A stretch of 64,000 nucleotides of DNA from positions 10,666,959-10,730,958 of the forward strand of contig CM019703.1 of the NCBI GenBank assembly GCA_009760885.1. Reading direction: 5' to 3'. The translations under genes and the position numbers were made by a program. Below the pieces are notes generated by a model that saw nothing but the letters and a program-made list of their open reading frames with translations, made no database searches and had not been told where the DNA came from. The stretch is from Achatina immaculata (taxonomy: Eukaryota; Mollusca; Gastropoda; Stylommatophora; Achatinidae). This document shows positions 50,783 through 62,275 of the stretch, in pieces (position 1 is the first letter of the stretch; every line of letters begins with the position of its first letter).

Positions 50783-51117
50783 TATGTAAATGCTACAAAT
50801 ATCATGGATACAAAAAAAAACAACAAATATATCCATACTACAAGAACTTAATTTTGAAGAAGGCTGGCTAGTAGAGAGGATTAAACAGAGAAAACTTACA
50901 TATTTTGGACACATTAAACGTCATGAGAACCTAGAGAAGACAGTCTTGGAAGGGTACATAATGTGAAAAAGAAAGAGAGGAAGACCAAAGTGAAGATGGC
51001 TGCAAGACATCGTTGATGATTTGCATATCGATACATCAGCAGCAGGGCATCTTGCTCACAACCGAGAGCTGTTAGGGAGGCAACGTTCCACAAGGGACAT
51101 GCAAATGACTGACTGAT
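50783..51117 (+). mobile_element. LINE-A 3' fragment
   Basis: The plus strand follows LINE-A from ATGTAAATGCTACAAATATC through CCATACTACAAGAACTTAAT, GGACACATTAAACGTCATGA and CAAGACATCGTTGATGATTT to CATGCAAATGACTGACTGA. A premature stop (ATAATGTGA where the cognates read ATAATGGGA) breaks the frame. Confidence 0.9.
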
Positions 51118-51136
51118 AAGTATATAACTATACCAG

Positions 51137-51245
51137 AAGCACTGCAGTAAAGCATGATACTAAAATGTATAAACTAAGAAAAAAACGTAGAAATAGCTTT
51201 ATTACTTAACGTAATAAAGTTGTTCCTACTTTTTCCCTAGTTTAT
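51137..51245. repeat. Unclassified dispersed repeat with palindromic centre
   Basis: It shares CACTGCAGTAAAGC.TGATA, AGAAATAGCTTTAT and AATAAAGTTGTTCCTA with 61532-61642. The centre CTTTATTAC-TTAAC-GTAATAAAG is a perfect inverted repeat within longer imperfect arms. Possibly a MITE end. Confidence 0.55.
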
Positions 51246-51254
51246 ACATACTCC

Positions 51255-51650
51255 TCTATGATGCTGAAGAACAGTTGAAAAGGAAATGGCCAAATGATCC
51301 TCATTCCACACAACCTAAACCCAGAAAGATTTTAAATATTTACTGGCCACAGACAATAAATAATAGAGACCTACTTTTCCAGTGTGAAGTAGAAGATGTG
51401 CATGTCGTAATACCAAAAAGACACTGGAAATTGGTCATGTGCGCCCTTGCAACATCTCTAAAACAGCCATGAGATGGACACCCGAGGGAAAAAGAGAGAG
51501 AGAGGCTGACCAAGAGCTACCTGGCAGGGAACTGGAAAGTGGAAATGAGCAGCGTGCAGCACAGCTGGGGCACACTACAAAGGCTGGCCGCAGACCGCGA
51601 GAGGTGGAGAGAATTTGTTGCTGCCCTGTAAGACGCCACAGGCTTAGTCG
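51255..51650 (+). mobile_element. LINE-C-like ORF2 C-terminus
   Basis: The plus strand encodes ILNIYWPQTINNRDLL, then VVIPKRHWKLVMCAL, and after a frameshift MRWTPEGKRERE and the DR.RW.EFVAAL-type end. The same R.IFWP.TI.N.DLL / RW.WIGH / RWTPEGKRKRGRP order occurs in LINE-C at 27069-27458 on the minus strand. Confidence 0.82.
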
Positions 51651-51663
51651 ATCGTCGACCAAA

Positions 51664-51710
51664 GACACAGATGGATGGATGGATGGATGGATTGATTGAT
51701 GGATGGATGG

Positions 51711-51746
<36 letters not shown>

Positions 51747-51750
51747 ACTA
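51664..51750. repeat. (GGAT)n microsatellite
   Basis: GGAT run with ATTGATTGAT and GGAC interruptions, following the LINE fragment. Confidence 0.95.
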
Positions 51751-51954
51751 ACATTTATTGACATCGCAAGAAGAGTGGGGGGGGGGGTGGAGGGGGTCGT
51801 GACATAAATTACCGGTTGATCTACTGCTCCGCTTTCGTAAATACAAATAGAATTGGCAGCACTGCTACACCTACACTGGCAATAATTCACGGCTTAAATG
51901 AATAGCATGGGTGCGTTTATAAAGGCATTTAGGGATGGACTAATATTTAGTTAG

Positions 51955-52572
51955 TCTAAAACAGGTGCAGAAATTCAAATACCTTGGAGCATTAATAACT
52001 TCAGATGGGAAATGCAAAACAGAAATTAAGAACAGGATAGGCCAAGCAAAGACTGCATTTCAGAGAATGAGAAACATATTAACCAACACATCCTTATCAA
52101 TGAATGTTAGAAAACGAGTCCAAAAGTGCTATATTCAACCTATCTTGTCATATGGAAATGAATCATGGACAATAGGCAAGTCTGCACAAAAGTCATTAGA
52201 AGCAGCAGAAATGTGGTTTATTAGAAGAATGTTGCGAATCCCCTGGACAGCAAAAACAGCTAATGTAGAATGTATGAGAAGAGCTGGAGAGACAAAAAAC
52301 CTTGTCAAAAAGATAAGAGAGAGAGAGAGAGAGACAATGTACTTTCTTAGGACATGCAATGAGAAGAGGGGGCATAGAAGATATTATAACAACAGGAAAA
52401 ATAGAGGACAGAAGAGCCAGGAGAAGACCAAGAGAAATGACACTGGACAGTCTGACGAGATGGTGCGAAAGGAGATCACTAATTGAGCTAATGGCATGCA
52501 TGAAGGATCGTGTACTCTGGAGAAGCATAATAGCCAACGCCAGTCGGCACGGCAACTGATGATGATGATCAC
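51955..52572 (+). mobile_element. LINE-B 3' fragment, longest copy
   Basis: A 174-codon frame begins QKFKYLGALITSDGKCKTEI, then TAFQRMRNILTNTSLSMNVR, VQKCYIQPILSYGNESWTIG and FIRRMLRIPWTAKTANVECM. A GA-repeat expansion then causes a frameshift, after which MRRGGIEDIITTGKIED and MACMKDRVLWRSIIANASRH complete the protein, followed by a (GAT)n tail. 5'-truncated in the RT thumb. Confidence 0.92.
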
Positions 52573-53018
52573 TAAATGCCTTTATATTTAGTACCGTTTT
52601 GACCTTGTTCATACCTTTAGTTTTATACAACAACAGACAGCAAGCACATCGGTTCAGCCAGCACCAAAGCCAGTGTTTGTCAGCAATGACTCAGTTCTTT
52701 TCGCAGTTCTCCTCATCTTTCTTCGCTTCCAGTTGCCAGCAATGTAAGATTTTGTTTCACTGCCTTGAGACGGAACCAAGAATATAAAGTAAAACAACAG
52801 AGGACTATCATATTTCAAAGCTGGACCTCAGGTCTGCATGCTTTGCATGTTAGGAATAAAAAAAAGAAGTATGAAAGATTTTTGCACTGAAGTAAACATT
52901 TGGCAGTAGTTGGGAAAGAAAGCCTCGCACGATTGTCTCAACAAAACTCTTCTGGAGCATGGAAGGAAAAAAAAGTAGAGTGCTTTGAATAATCGGAGCA
53001 CTAAAGACAAAGAGCTGT
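52573..53018. other. No gene recognised
   Basis: Unremarkable spacer before the trinucleotide array. Confidence 0.5.
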
Positions 53019-53024
53019 ATGACT

Positions 53025-53043
53025 TCTTCTTCTTCTACTACTT

Positions 53044-53097
<54 letters not shown>

Positions 53098-53208
53098 ATG
53101 CTACTATTACTACTGCTGCTACTAATACAGCTACTGGTGCTGCTATTGCTACAACCATTTCTTCTTCTTCTTCAACCCTTTCTTCTTCTTCTTCTTCTTC
53201 TTCTTCTT

Positions 53209-53259
<51 letters not shown>

Positions 53260-53371
53260 ATACTGCTACTATTACTATTACTACTGCTACTACTACTATA
53301 ACTACTGCTGCTGCTACAACCCTTTCTTCTTCTTCTTCAACCCTTTCTTCTTCTTCTTCTTCTTCTTTTTC

Positions 53372-53402
<31 letters not shown>

Positions 53403-53498
53403 GTTACTACTACTGCTACTACTACTGCTGCTGCTATTACTACAACTACTGCTGCTGCTACTGCTACAACCCTTTCTTCTTCTTTTCTTCTTCTTCTT

Positions 53499-53537
<39 letters not shown>

Positions 53538-53629
53538 ACTACTACTACTACTAATACTACTACTACTACTACTAACTACTGCTGCTGCTACAACCCTTTC
53601 TTCTTCTTCTTCAACTCTTTCTTCTTCTT

Positions 53630-53664
<35 letters not shown>

Positions 53665-53769
53665 GCTACTACTACTACTGCTGCTACTACTACAACTATT
53701 GCTGCTGCTACTACTACAACTACTGCTGCTGCTACTGCTACAACCCTTTCTTCTTCTTTTCTTCTTCTT

Positions 53770-53814
<45 letters not shown>

Positions 53815-53926
53815 ATACTGCTACTATTACTATTACTACTGCTACTACTACTATAACTACTGCTGCTGCTACAACCCTTTCTTCTTCTTCTTCAACCCTT
53901 TCTTCTTCTTCTTCTTCTTCTTTTTC

Positions 53927-53957
<31 letters not shown>

Positions 53958-54053
53958 GTTACTACTACTGCTACTACTACTGCTGCTGCTATTACTACAA
54001 CTACTGCTGCTGCTACTGCTACAACCCTTTCTTCTTCTTTTCTTCTTCTTCTT

Positions 54054-54116
<63 letters not shown>

Positions 54117-54194
54117 TTACTACTGCTACTATTACTATAACTACTGCTGCTGCTACAACCCTTTCTTCTTCTTCTTCAACTCTTTCTTCTTCTT

Positions 54195-54232
<38 letters not shown>

Positions 54233-54340
54233 GCTACTACTACTACTGCTGCTACTACTACAACTATTGCTGCTGCTACTACTACAACTACTGCTGCTGC
54301 TACTGCTACAACCCTTTCTTCTTCTTTTCTTCTTCTTCTT

Positions 54341-54396
<56 letters not shown>

Positions 54397-54496
54397 GCTA
54401 CTATTACTATTACTACTGCTGCTACTACTACAGCTACTGGTGCTGCTATTGCTACAACCATTTCTTCTTTTTCTTCAACCCTTTCTTCTTCTTCTT

Positions 54497-54549
<53 letters not shown>

Positions 54550-54765
54550 GTTGCTGCTACTACTACTGCTACTATTACTATTACTACTGCTACTACTACT
54601 ATAACTACTGCTGCTGCTACTGCTACAACCCTTTCTTCTTCTTCTTCAACCCTTTCTTCTTCTTCTTCTTCTACTACTACTATTACTGTTGCTACTACTA
54701 CTGCTACTACTACTACTACTACTGCTGCTGCTGCTACTACTTCTTTCTCTTCTTCTCTTCTTCCT
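53025..54765. repeat. 1.7-kb compound trinucleotide array (ACT)/(GCT)/(TTC) with higher-order structure
   Basis: Runs of ACT alternate with GCT-rich and TTC blocks separated by a recurrent CTACAACCCTTTCTTCTTC junction. Long segments recur: the block starting AATACTGCTACTATTACTAT near 53264 returns near 53814, and the block with ACTACAACTATTGCTGCTGC near 53690 returns near 54258. This gives a higher-order period near 0.55-0.57 kb. A 373-codon frame of Thr, Ser and Leu runs is a by-product of the 3-bp period. Confidence 0.96.
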
Positions 54766-54794
54766 CCTCTTATAATCCTGGAAATGTTAGCTGA

Positions 54795-54935
54795 TGTTCT
54801 TTACAGCCGAAGCGGTGAACACGCTAAGGCACAGCATCGTGTCGGTTTGGGAGCGGGTCCCCGAGTGCAGCTAAAGAACAGAGGAGCATGCAGTATTTCT
54901 TTACCAGACTCCACCACCATGGGAACTATGGCGAC
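54795..54935 (-). mobile_element. S1 half, left arm of an inverted pair
   Basis: TTCTTTACAGCCGAAGCGG, AAGGCACAGCATCGTGTCGG, TTTACCAGACTCCACCACCA and GGGAACTATGGCGACCCGTG are S1 in reverse orientation. Confidence 0.82.
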
Positions 54936-54984
54936 CCGTGCCAGGCCTGTTACTGGGGGGGGGGGGGGGGTAGCAACTGAGAGA

Positions 54985-55125
54985 GGTGTACTAAAGAAGC
55001 ATTGCAAAACACATACCCCTCCTTCCACCCCCAACCCTCTTACAAGCCGACCCGAAGCTATGCCTCAACATCTTCGCCGCATCGCCTGCAAAGAACACAG
55101 GTTAGCAACTTCAGAATTATAGAAA
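54985..55125 (+). mobile_element. S1 half, right arm of an inverted pair
   Basis: CTAAAGAAGCATTGCAAAAC, GAAGCTATGCCTCAACATCT, CGCCGCATCGCCTGCAAAGA are S1 in forward orientation. A poly-G run and a few bases separate it from the left arm. Confidence 0.82.
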
Positions 55126-55242
55126 ACGAAGACGACGACAACGACGACGAAGAAGAGGGTAGCTTTTTTTTTTTTTTAAGAGGGAGAGAAAAAAGAAAAG
55201 AGTGCCCTATGATATTTCTGCGCGAGTCACTTTTGATTAGAG

Positions 55243-56122
55243 ATTAAGGTTCCGAAGTAGACAGACATTGAAGTAGAAGTTCCGAAGTAGACAGATACTG
55301 AAGTAGAAGTTCCGAAGTAGATAGATATTGAAGAAGAAGTTCCGAAGTAGATAGATATTGAAGAAGAAGCAGTTCCGAAGTAGATAGATATTGAAGTAGA
55401 AGTTATGAAGTAGATAGATATTGAAGAAGAAGTTCCGAAGTAGATAGATATTGAAGAAGAAGTTCCGAAGTAGACAAATACTGAAGTAGAAGTTATGAAA
55501 TAGATAGATATTGAAGAAGAAGTTCCAAAGTAGACAGATATTGAAGTAGAAGTTATGAAGTAGATAGATATTGAAGAAGAAGTTCCGAAGTAGATAAGAT
55601 ATTGAAGTAGAAGTTATGAAGTAGATAGATATTGAAGTAGAAGTTATGAAGTAGATAAGATATTGAAGTAGAAGTTATGAAGTAGATAAGATATTGAAGT
55701 AGAAGTTATGAAGTAGATAAGATACTGAAGTAGAAGTTATGAAATAGATAGATATTGAAGAAGAAGTTCCAAAGTAGACAGATATTGAAGTAGAAGTTAT
55801 GAAGTAGATAGATATTGAAGAAGAAGTTCCGAAGTAGATAAGATATTGAAGTAGAAGTTATGAAGTAGATAGATATTGAAGTAGAAGTTATGAAGTAGAT
55901 AAGATATTGAAGTAGAAGTTATGAAGTAGATAAGATATTGAAGTAGAAGTTATGAAGTAGATAAGATATTGAAGTAGAAGTTATGAAGTAGATAGATATT
56001 GAAGTAGAAGTTCCGAAGTAGACATATATTGAAGTAGAAGTTCCGAAGTAGACATATATTGAAGTAGAAGTTCCGAAGTAGATAAGATATTGAAGTAGAA
56101 GTTCCGAAGTAGTTAGATACTG
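55243..56122. repeat. Minisatellite, 30-bp unit, about 29 copies
   Basis: GAAGTAGAAGTTATGAAGTA is followed by GATAGATATT, with variant units TTCCGAAG/TTATGAAG, GAAGAAGAAG and a one-base-longer GATAAGATATT. A multi-unit segment near 55491-55650 recurs near 55741-55900, showing segmental duplication within the array. Confidence 0.97.
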
Positions 56123-56574
56123 ACTGTTTGTGGAAATAGTAAAGCTGTATTTTACTGAGCAGGAATTTTTATGGCTGACTCTGTCAGTGTTACATTAGCA
56201 CAATAATGACAACAACAGCAAACTATGAGTGTACTACTGTAAGATCATGCAGCGTCTTCATTTATGATTTTAATGTCTTCCTGCAGTTACGTGGCTCCCA
56301 TATTCAAAGTGACCCCCTCCATGTGATACAGTCTTTCGCCAGTACTTTGTTGTCCTCGCCACCGATTTGTAACAGCTTCTGAGCTTAAAAAAGAGCTGAA
56401 AACCACTGACATTTACTGACGATTTCGCTGACACTGTCGAAATAAAATCTGCCGGAAACGATCAGGTAGTCCTGACCGCTGGCAGACGGCGAGAGCACCC
56501 GACTTAGGGTCAAAGTGAGGAAGTGCTGAGAACGAGGAAGTGCAAGGGGTATAAGACAGACAGATCGGACGAAC
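56123..56574. other. No gene recognised
   Basis: Minus frames at 56385-56655 have no recognisable family. Confidence 0.5.
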
Positions 56575-56853
56575 ATACTTTACTTTCAAAGGGTTAAGAA
56601 TTGGGCACGCAGGCCCGTCTAACATTCTGCCCTTCATCATAAAGCTTTCACTCACTCAGTCATTCATTTATTAGTGAGCATTATAAGCATGAAGAAACAA
56701 ATGATTACATAAATAAATAATAAACTTATCTCTTGTCCATACACTCCACAGGCAGGCAGAATGAATAAATGAATGAATAATCTTTATTTTTCAAGGGTAA
56801 AGAGTTGGGCACGCAGGCCCGTCTTACATTCATTTTTCATTCAGGCCCGTCAT

Positions 56854-56935
<82 letters not shown>

Positions 56936-57215
56936 TAGATAGAGAGATAGATAGACAGACAGATCGATAGATAGATAGAATGAATGAATGAATGAATGAA
57001 TAATCTTTATTTTTCAAGGGTAAAGAATTGGGCACGCAGGCCCGTCTTACATTCTGCCCTTCATCACTCCATCTTTCATTCTTCCCACACACTTGATTTA
57101 GTAAAAAAAAATACAAATTAAATTAGGAAAAACATATCAAAAGAGTGTAAGATTTAACTATTATATTCAAGGTAAAAGAGAAGAACTCATTAACCTAATA
57201 AAATAGCACTCACGC
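56575..57215 (-). mobile_element. LINE-L2 3' UTR fragments (three) with GACA/GATA microsatellite
   Basis: Minus-strand LINE-L2 3' UTR pieces occur at about 56575-56645, 56757-56850 and 56977-57215. Each contains GGGCACGCAGGCCCGTCT, and the last two start at a (GAAT)n tail next to AATCTTTATTTTTCAAGGGT. The longest continues through TGATTTAGTAAAAAAAAATA and CATATCAAAAGAGTGTAAG. Between the second and third is a (GACA)n(GATA)n block at 56853-56975. Confidence 0.82.
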
Positions 57216-57292
57216 ACACATACACACGCAGACATATGCATAAATAAGAATACATTGTAAATCATCTTCTAACATATGTTTTTTTTTACACC

Positions 57293-58160
<868 letters not shown>

Positions 58161-58162
58161 TC

Positions 58163-58650
58163 TCCTTCTTCTTCTTCTTCTTCTTCTTCTTTAGCTTTCC
58201 GAGCCATTAAGGCTCATTGCTGTAGATAAAGTTTGCCTCCGTTCCTCCCTGTACGTAATCTTTTCTCTCCAGTTGGTGACACCAATTTCTGTTATATCCT
58301 CTTCTATTTTGTCTTTCCATCTCTGTCTTCATCTACCCCTTTAGTCATGTTTCCGTTATCTCTTGTGCATACATCATTTTCGTTTGTCTGTTCTCTTCCA
58401 TTCTTTCTACATGCCCAAACCAGCGTAGTCAGTTTCAAGACATTTATAATTCTCTGGGATTTAAGTAAGCTGCTCAGTTCAGTGTTCTTTCTAGCTCTCC
58501 ATTCTCCACTGTTGGTATCCTTTATGGGCACAAAGATTCTCCTTAGGATCTTGTTCTCAAAGATCAGCAATTGTTGTTCATCTTTCTTTGTTGTACTCCA
58601 CGTTTCTAATCCATACACGACGGCAGGTCTCATTATAGTTTTGTAGATTG
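58163..58650 (-). mobile_element. LINE-N 3' fragment
   Basis: The minus strand encodes MRPAVVYGLETWSTTKKDEQ, then NKILRRIFVPIKDTNSGEWR and RKNTELSSLLKSQRI, continuing to VWACRKNGREQTNENDVC. MRP...YG.ETW...KKDE..L...E.K.LR.I.GP.KD...GEWR.R.N.EL is a widespread non-LTR RT C-terminal block. A (GAA)n tail lies at 58163-58190. The element is 5'-truncated at the neighbouring minisatellite. Confidence 0.87.
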
Positions 58651-58850
58651 TTTTTCTGGTGTTTTTGTGGACCCCTATAGATTGTTTTTCTGGTGTTTTG
58701 TGGACCCCTATAGATTGTTATTTTGGTGTTTTGTGGACCCCTATAGATTGTTTTTCTGGTGTTTTGTGGACCCCTATAGATTGTAATTTTGGTGTTTTGT
58801 GGACCCCTATAGATTGTTATTTTGGTGTTTTGTGGACCCCTAGTTAAAAA
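58645..58850. repeat. Minisatellite, 33-bp unit, 6 copies
   Basis: GGTGTTTTGTGGACCCCTAT is followed by AGATTGTTTTTCT. It starts exactly at the 5' break of LINE-N and merges rightwards with hAT-like terminal sequence containing GTGGACCCC, so the unit seems to be a chimera of both. Confidence 0.93.
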
Positions 58851-58935
58851 TAAAAATAAGAAATAAACAGAACGAAAATGATCCATCCCTGGATCCCTTA
58901 GGGGTCCGTGGACCCCAGGTTAAGAACTCCTACCC
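58851..58935. mobile_element. hAT-like MITE, right end only
   Basis: Reverse-complemented, the end reads GAGTTCTTAACCTGGGGTCC, the same terminal type as 18337 and 23175. The left end is not found, presumably lost in the minisatellite. Confidence 0.6.
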
Positions 58936-59324
58936 TAGGCCATTTGTACCCATTCTGTTTATTTAAGCCGTGAATTATTACCAGTATAGATGTACCCGTG
59001 CTGGCAAATTTGTATGTATTTACGAAATTTGGAACAACCGGTAGTCATGTTACAACCCCCTCCATCCCTCCCCTCTCTTCCTGTGACGTCAAACGGGAAA
59101 AATTTAAGTGAGTAATGTCAGGCCTGAATGACATTTGGTGGAAACCTTACCTGGGTTTAATTTCCTAATATTTAAACCGTTGAAATCAGTATAATCGAGA
59201 TTTTCACACGCGAAGTGCTTCCTGTTTATGTACATTCCACGAAACTTTTGCTAAGAAAATATTGTTTGTTTGTTGTTTCAGATTCGTATTTTATGTTCCT
59301 GTAACATCCAATGATGGGTGATCA
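58936..59324. other. No gene recognised
   Basis: No recognisable coding or repeat signal. Confidence 0.5.
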
Positions 59325-59828
59325 GGAAAAGGACACGGACATATGTTGGTCACGTGATGAGAAGAAAACGATCAGAGAATACCAAAACAAGCTATCAAGT
59401 GGAACACATTCATTCACTTGCATGTCCTTTGCGGAACTTTGCCTCCCAAACAGCACTCCTGTAGGCCTCTCGGTTGTGAGCAAGATGGCCTGCTGCTGTT
59501 GCATCCATTTCCAGATCGTCAACGATGTCTTGCAGCCATCTTCGTCTTGGTCTTCCTCTTTTTCTTTTTCCCATTATGTATCCTTCCAATACGGTCTTCT
59601 CTAAATTATCATGACGTTTAATGTGTCCAAAATAAATGTGGAACACAACAGGCCGAAAAAAAAGAGGCAGACCGCGTGAAACTCTAAAGAGGACATTGTT
59701 AAGAGAGGCCAAATTAATAGGCACAAAAACCCTTGATGAGGTTGAAAGACTCGCCGAAGACAGGAAAAATTGGCGAAGTACCTTGTTGAAGTACTGTGTG
59801 ACGTTTAACGGCACGGGAAGGATATAAG
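59325..59828 (+). mobile_element. LINE-E 3' fragment, interrupted by LINE-A
   Basis: The plus strand left part encodes a decayed R.Y.GHVMRR box to NKLSSGT. After the LINE-A insertion it resumes GTQQAEKKRGRP-like text, then KLIGTKTLDEVERLAEDRKN and WRSTLLKYCVTFNGTGRI with a stop. It is the most complete LINE-E C-terminus here. Confidence 0.9.
59409..59637 (-). mobile_element. LINE-A 3' end inserted in LINE-E
   Basis: The minus strand encodes YFGHIKRHDNLEKTVLEGYI, MGKRKRGRPRRRWLQDIVDD, LEMDATAAGHLAHNREAYRS and FRKGHASE. It is flanked by a perfect 10-bp duplication GTGGAACACA (59399-59408 and 59638-59647) taken from LINE-E. The frame is fully open, so it is a relatively young insertion. Confidence 0.95.
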
Positions 59829-59969
59829 ATAAGAACATACGATGTCTGTCTATCTCTCGCTCACTCGTAGTATTGCTTCTTGAATTTCGCTTTACAGTAT
59901 TGCTGATTTTGTATTTTGCTCAATAATTTTCTTTATTTGCCTTTATTACCTCCTGCTTCTGTTGAGACA
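59829..59969. other. Short spacer
   Basis: No features. Confidence 0.5.
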
Positions 59970-60255
59970 GTGTTTAGGCTTAGTATTTTCCTTTTGTCTG
60001 TATTGCCACCTGCTACTGTTAAGAGTTTTCTTCCTTTGTCTATATTACCATCTGCTACTAATAACATAGTGTTAATCTTATGAGTTTTCTTTCTTTGTCT
60101 ATACTGTCATCTGCTACTATTAAGATAGTGTTAAGCTTAAGAGTTTTCTTTCTTTGTCTATATTACCATCTGCAACTATTAAGACAGTGTTAAACTTACG
60201 AGTTTTCTTTCTTTGCCTATATTGCTATCTGCTACTATTAAGACAGTGTTTGGGT
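59970..60255. repeat. Minisatellite, ~60-bp unit, about 5 copies
   Basis: GAGTTTTCTTTCTTTGTCTA is followed by TATTACCATCTGCTACTA, TTAAGACAGTGTTAA and ACTTAC. Outer copies are diverged. Confidence 0.93.
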
Positions 60256-60477
60256 CAGTAATTGTCTACCTTACAATCTGCTGGGGGTGAGGGAGCATGT
60301 AGTTCAAGAATTTTATTTATTTGTTTATATCACTATTTGCTCTTGCTCAGAGGGAGAAATTTGACTCCAGAATTTTCTATTTCTGATTTATAAATCGCTT
60401 CATATCATCGTGCATTTATTTATTTTATTTATTTCCTTTCAGCAGTTTCTTGTTTTGATATGTCCAGATTCGTTTCT

Positions 60478-60775
60478 ACAAGAACTTAATTTTGAAGAAG
60501 GCTGGCAAGTAAAGAGGATTAAACAGAGAAAACTTTAATATTTTGGACACATTAAACGTCGTAAGATTTTAAGAAGACTGCCTTGGAAGGGCACATAATG
60601 GGAAAAAGAAAGACGGTAACACCAAGGCGAAGATGGCTGCAAGACACCCTTGATGATCTGCAAATGGATGCATCAGCAGCAGGGCATCTTGCTTACAACC
60701 GAGAGGCCTACAGGAGTGCTGTTAGGGAGGCAAAGTTCCGCGAGGGACAAGCGAATAACTGACTGACTGACCGAC
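60478..60775 (+). mobile_element. LINE-A 3' end with target-site duplication
   Basis: It runs from ACAAGAACTTAATTTTGAAG through GGACACATTAAACGTCGTAA and GGCGAAGATGGCTGCAAGAC to a GACTGACTGACCG tail. ATTCGTTTCT flanks it (60468-60477 and 60776-60785). Small indels break the frame. Confidence 0.93.
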
Positions 60776-60785
60776 ATTCGTTTCT

Positions 60786-61477
60786 CATCTAAAGTTCCAA
60801 AAAGGATGGCGAGAAGCCAGATAAAGCATGATAAGTTAGACACAACACTCAAATCACAGGCAAAACTTGTCAGGAAATGGACAGAGATTTAGAATCAAAA
60901 TTCCAACAAAGTGAGCAATGCCAACTCTGAGTAAATGATAACTGTTTTTTTTTTCCTTAATGAAGACTAGCAGGGGAATGCTTCCTGCAGGGGCTGCTAA
61001 CGTAACCAAGCACCGTATATGTTTACTGATCAGCCTCTATAACGAAGTGAAATGATGTCAAGGACGCGTTAACTTCTGTAAACACCATCAGACAATCCCG
61101 TTAACAAACTGATGCCTGGGGGTGGGGGTATTGCAGTGTATACACTCGACACAGAATCGTTTACTGTCAAGTGTTGTCATTATCAAAAAAAACAGAGACA
61201 TCTCGAGACTGCGTGCCTGCATCGCAAATGTTGAGCAAATAGTAAAATATTTCTCATAAAAGATAGAAAAAATATCCAGTACCAAAACCGAGAAAACATA
61301 TGTTGATACTTCTGTGAAAACACGCTTAAAGAATCGTTTGTTTTCCAAACATTATTAACTTCAGTGATAAACGACATTGTTTGGAAAATATGACAATTTT
61401 TTTTTTACAGAAAGAATATAGTTTTTCAGATTACCAACAACTGGACTTGAAGCTCATTGGTTTTCAAAGCAGGTAAG
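60786..61477. other. No gene recognised
   Basis: AT-rich. Minus frames at 61088-61377 have no recognised family. Confidence 0.5.
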
Positions 61478-61530
61478 TATGCAGGCAGGCAGGCAGGCAG
61501 GCAGGCAGACAGGCAGACAGACAGACAGAC
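61478..61530. repeat. (GGCA)n(GACA)n microsatellite
   Basis: GGCA units followed by GACA units. Confidence 0.95.
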
Positions 61531-61531
61531 C

Positions 61532-61642
61532 ACTGCAATAAAGCTGTGATAACAAATAAGTAGGCATTTTAAAAAAAGATAGAAACAGCTTTATGCCCTA
61601 TTCAGGAAATAAAGCTGCTCCTATATTTTTTAGCCTATTTAT
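61532..61642. repeat. Unclassified dispersed repeat, second copy
   Basis: CACTGCAATAAAGCTGTGATA, AGAAACAGCTTTATG and AATAAAGCTGCTCCTATA match 51137-51245. Confidence 0.55.
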
Positions 61643-61737
61643 TAGAAATGCCTTTATGCACTTCATTGTGTTTTTGAAATAGTATCATTTATATTTTGTA
61701 TTTTTTTTTATAACTTGGCAAATTACCATGCGAGGCC

Positions 61738-61775
61738 TATGTGACATTTAACGGCACGGAAAGATGTTAGATGTG
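61738..61775 (+). mobile_element. LINE-E terminal scrap
   Basis: TATGTGACATTTAACGGCAC and GGAAAGATGTTAGAT match the last ~40 bp of LINE-E at 59797-59830. Confidence 0.55.
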
Positions 61776-61904
61776 AGACATTTTGTAACCGAACAACCCA
61801 GCAAATGTAATTTATGCAAAATTTTAAGTTAAAAGTTCCAGGCGTCTTTATATGCTATTTAGAATTATAATTTTAAAAAAAAATAATCAGCGTCCCGTGA
61901 CATT

Positions 61905-62275
61905 TGTATGCTGCAGGGTGTGGAGTGTGTATGCTGCAGGGTGTGAAGTGTGTATGGTGCAGGGTGTGAAGTGTGTATGCTGCAGGGTGTGAAGTGTGTA
62001 TGCTGCAGGGTGTGGAGTGTGTATGCTGCAGGGTGTGGAGTGTGTATGCTGCAGGGTGTGGAGTGTGTATGCTGCAGGGTGTGGAGTGTGTATGCTGCAG
62101 GGTGTGGAGTGTGTATGCTGCAGGGTGTGGAGTGTGTATGCTGCAGGGTGTGGAGTGTGTATGCTGCAGGGTGTGAAGTGTGTATGCTGCAGGGTGTGAA
62201 GTGTGTATGCTGCAGGGTGTGGAGTGTGTATGCTGCAGGGTGTGGAGTGTGTATGCTGCAGGGTGTGAAGTGTTA
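61905..62275. repeat. Minisatellite, 23-bp unit, 16 copies
   Basis: TGTATGCTGCAGGGTGTG is followed by GAGTG or AAGTG. Because 23 is not divisible by 3, all frames are visited in turn and stay open on both strands, which generates several overlapping artefactual frames. Confidence 0.97.

Noticed and set aside
51918..52586. 15-bp inverted repeat (CTAAATGCCTTTATA) flanking LINE-B, suggesting a composite transposon
   Set aside because: The motif's core recurs elsewhere (about 61649), the arms are short, and LINE-B needs no terminal repeats; probably parts of dispersed repeats.
53019..54140. 373-codon plus-strand frame of Thr, Ser, Leu and Phe runs
   Set aside because: Entirely a by-product of ACT/GCT/TTC trinucleotide repeats; other frames of the same strand are also open.
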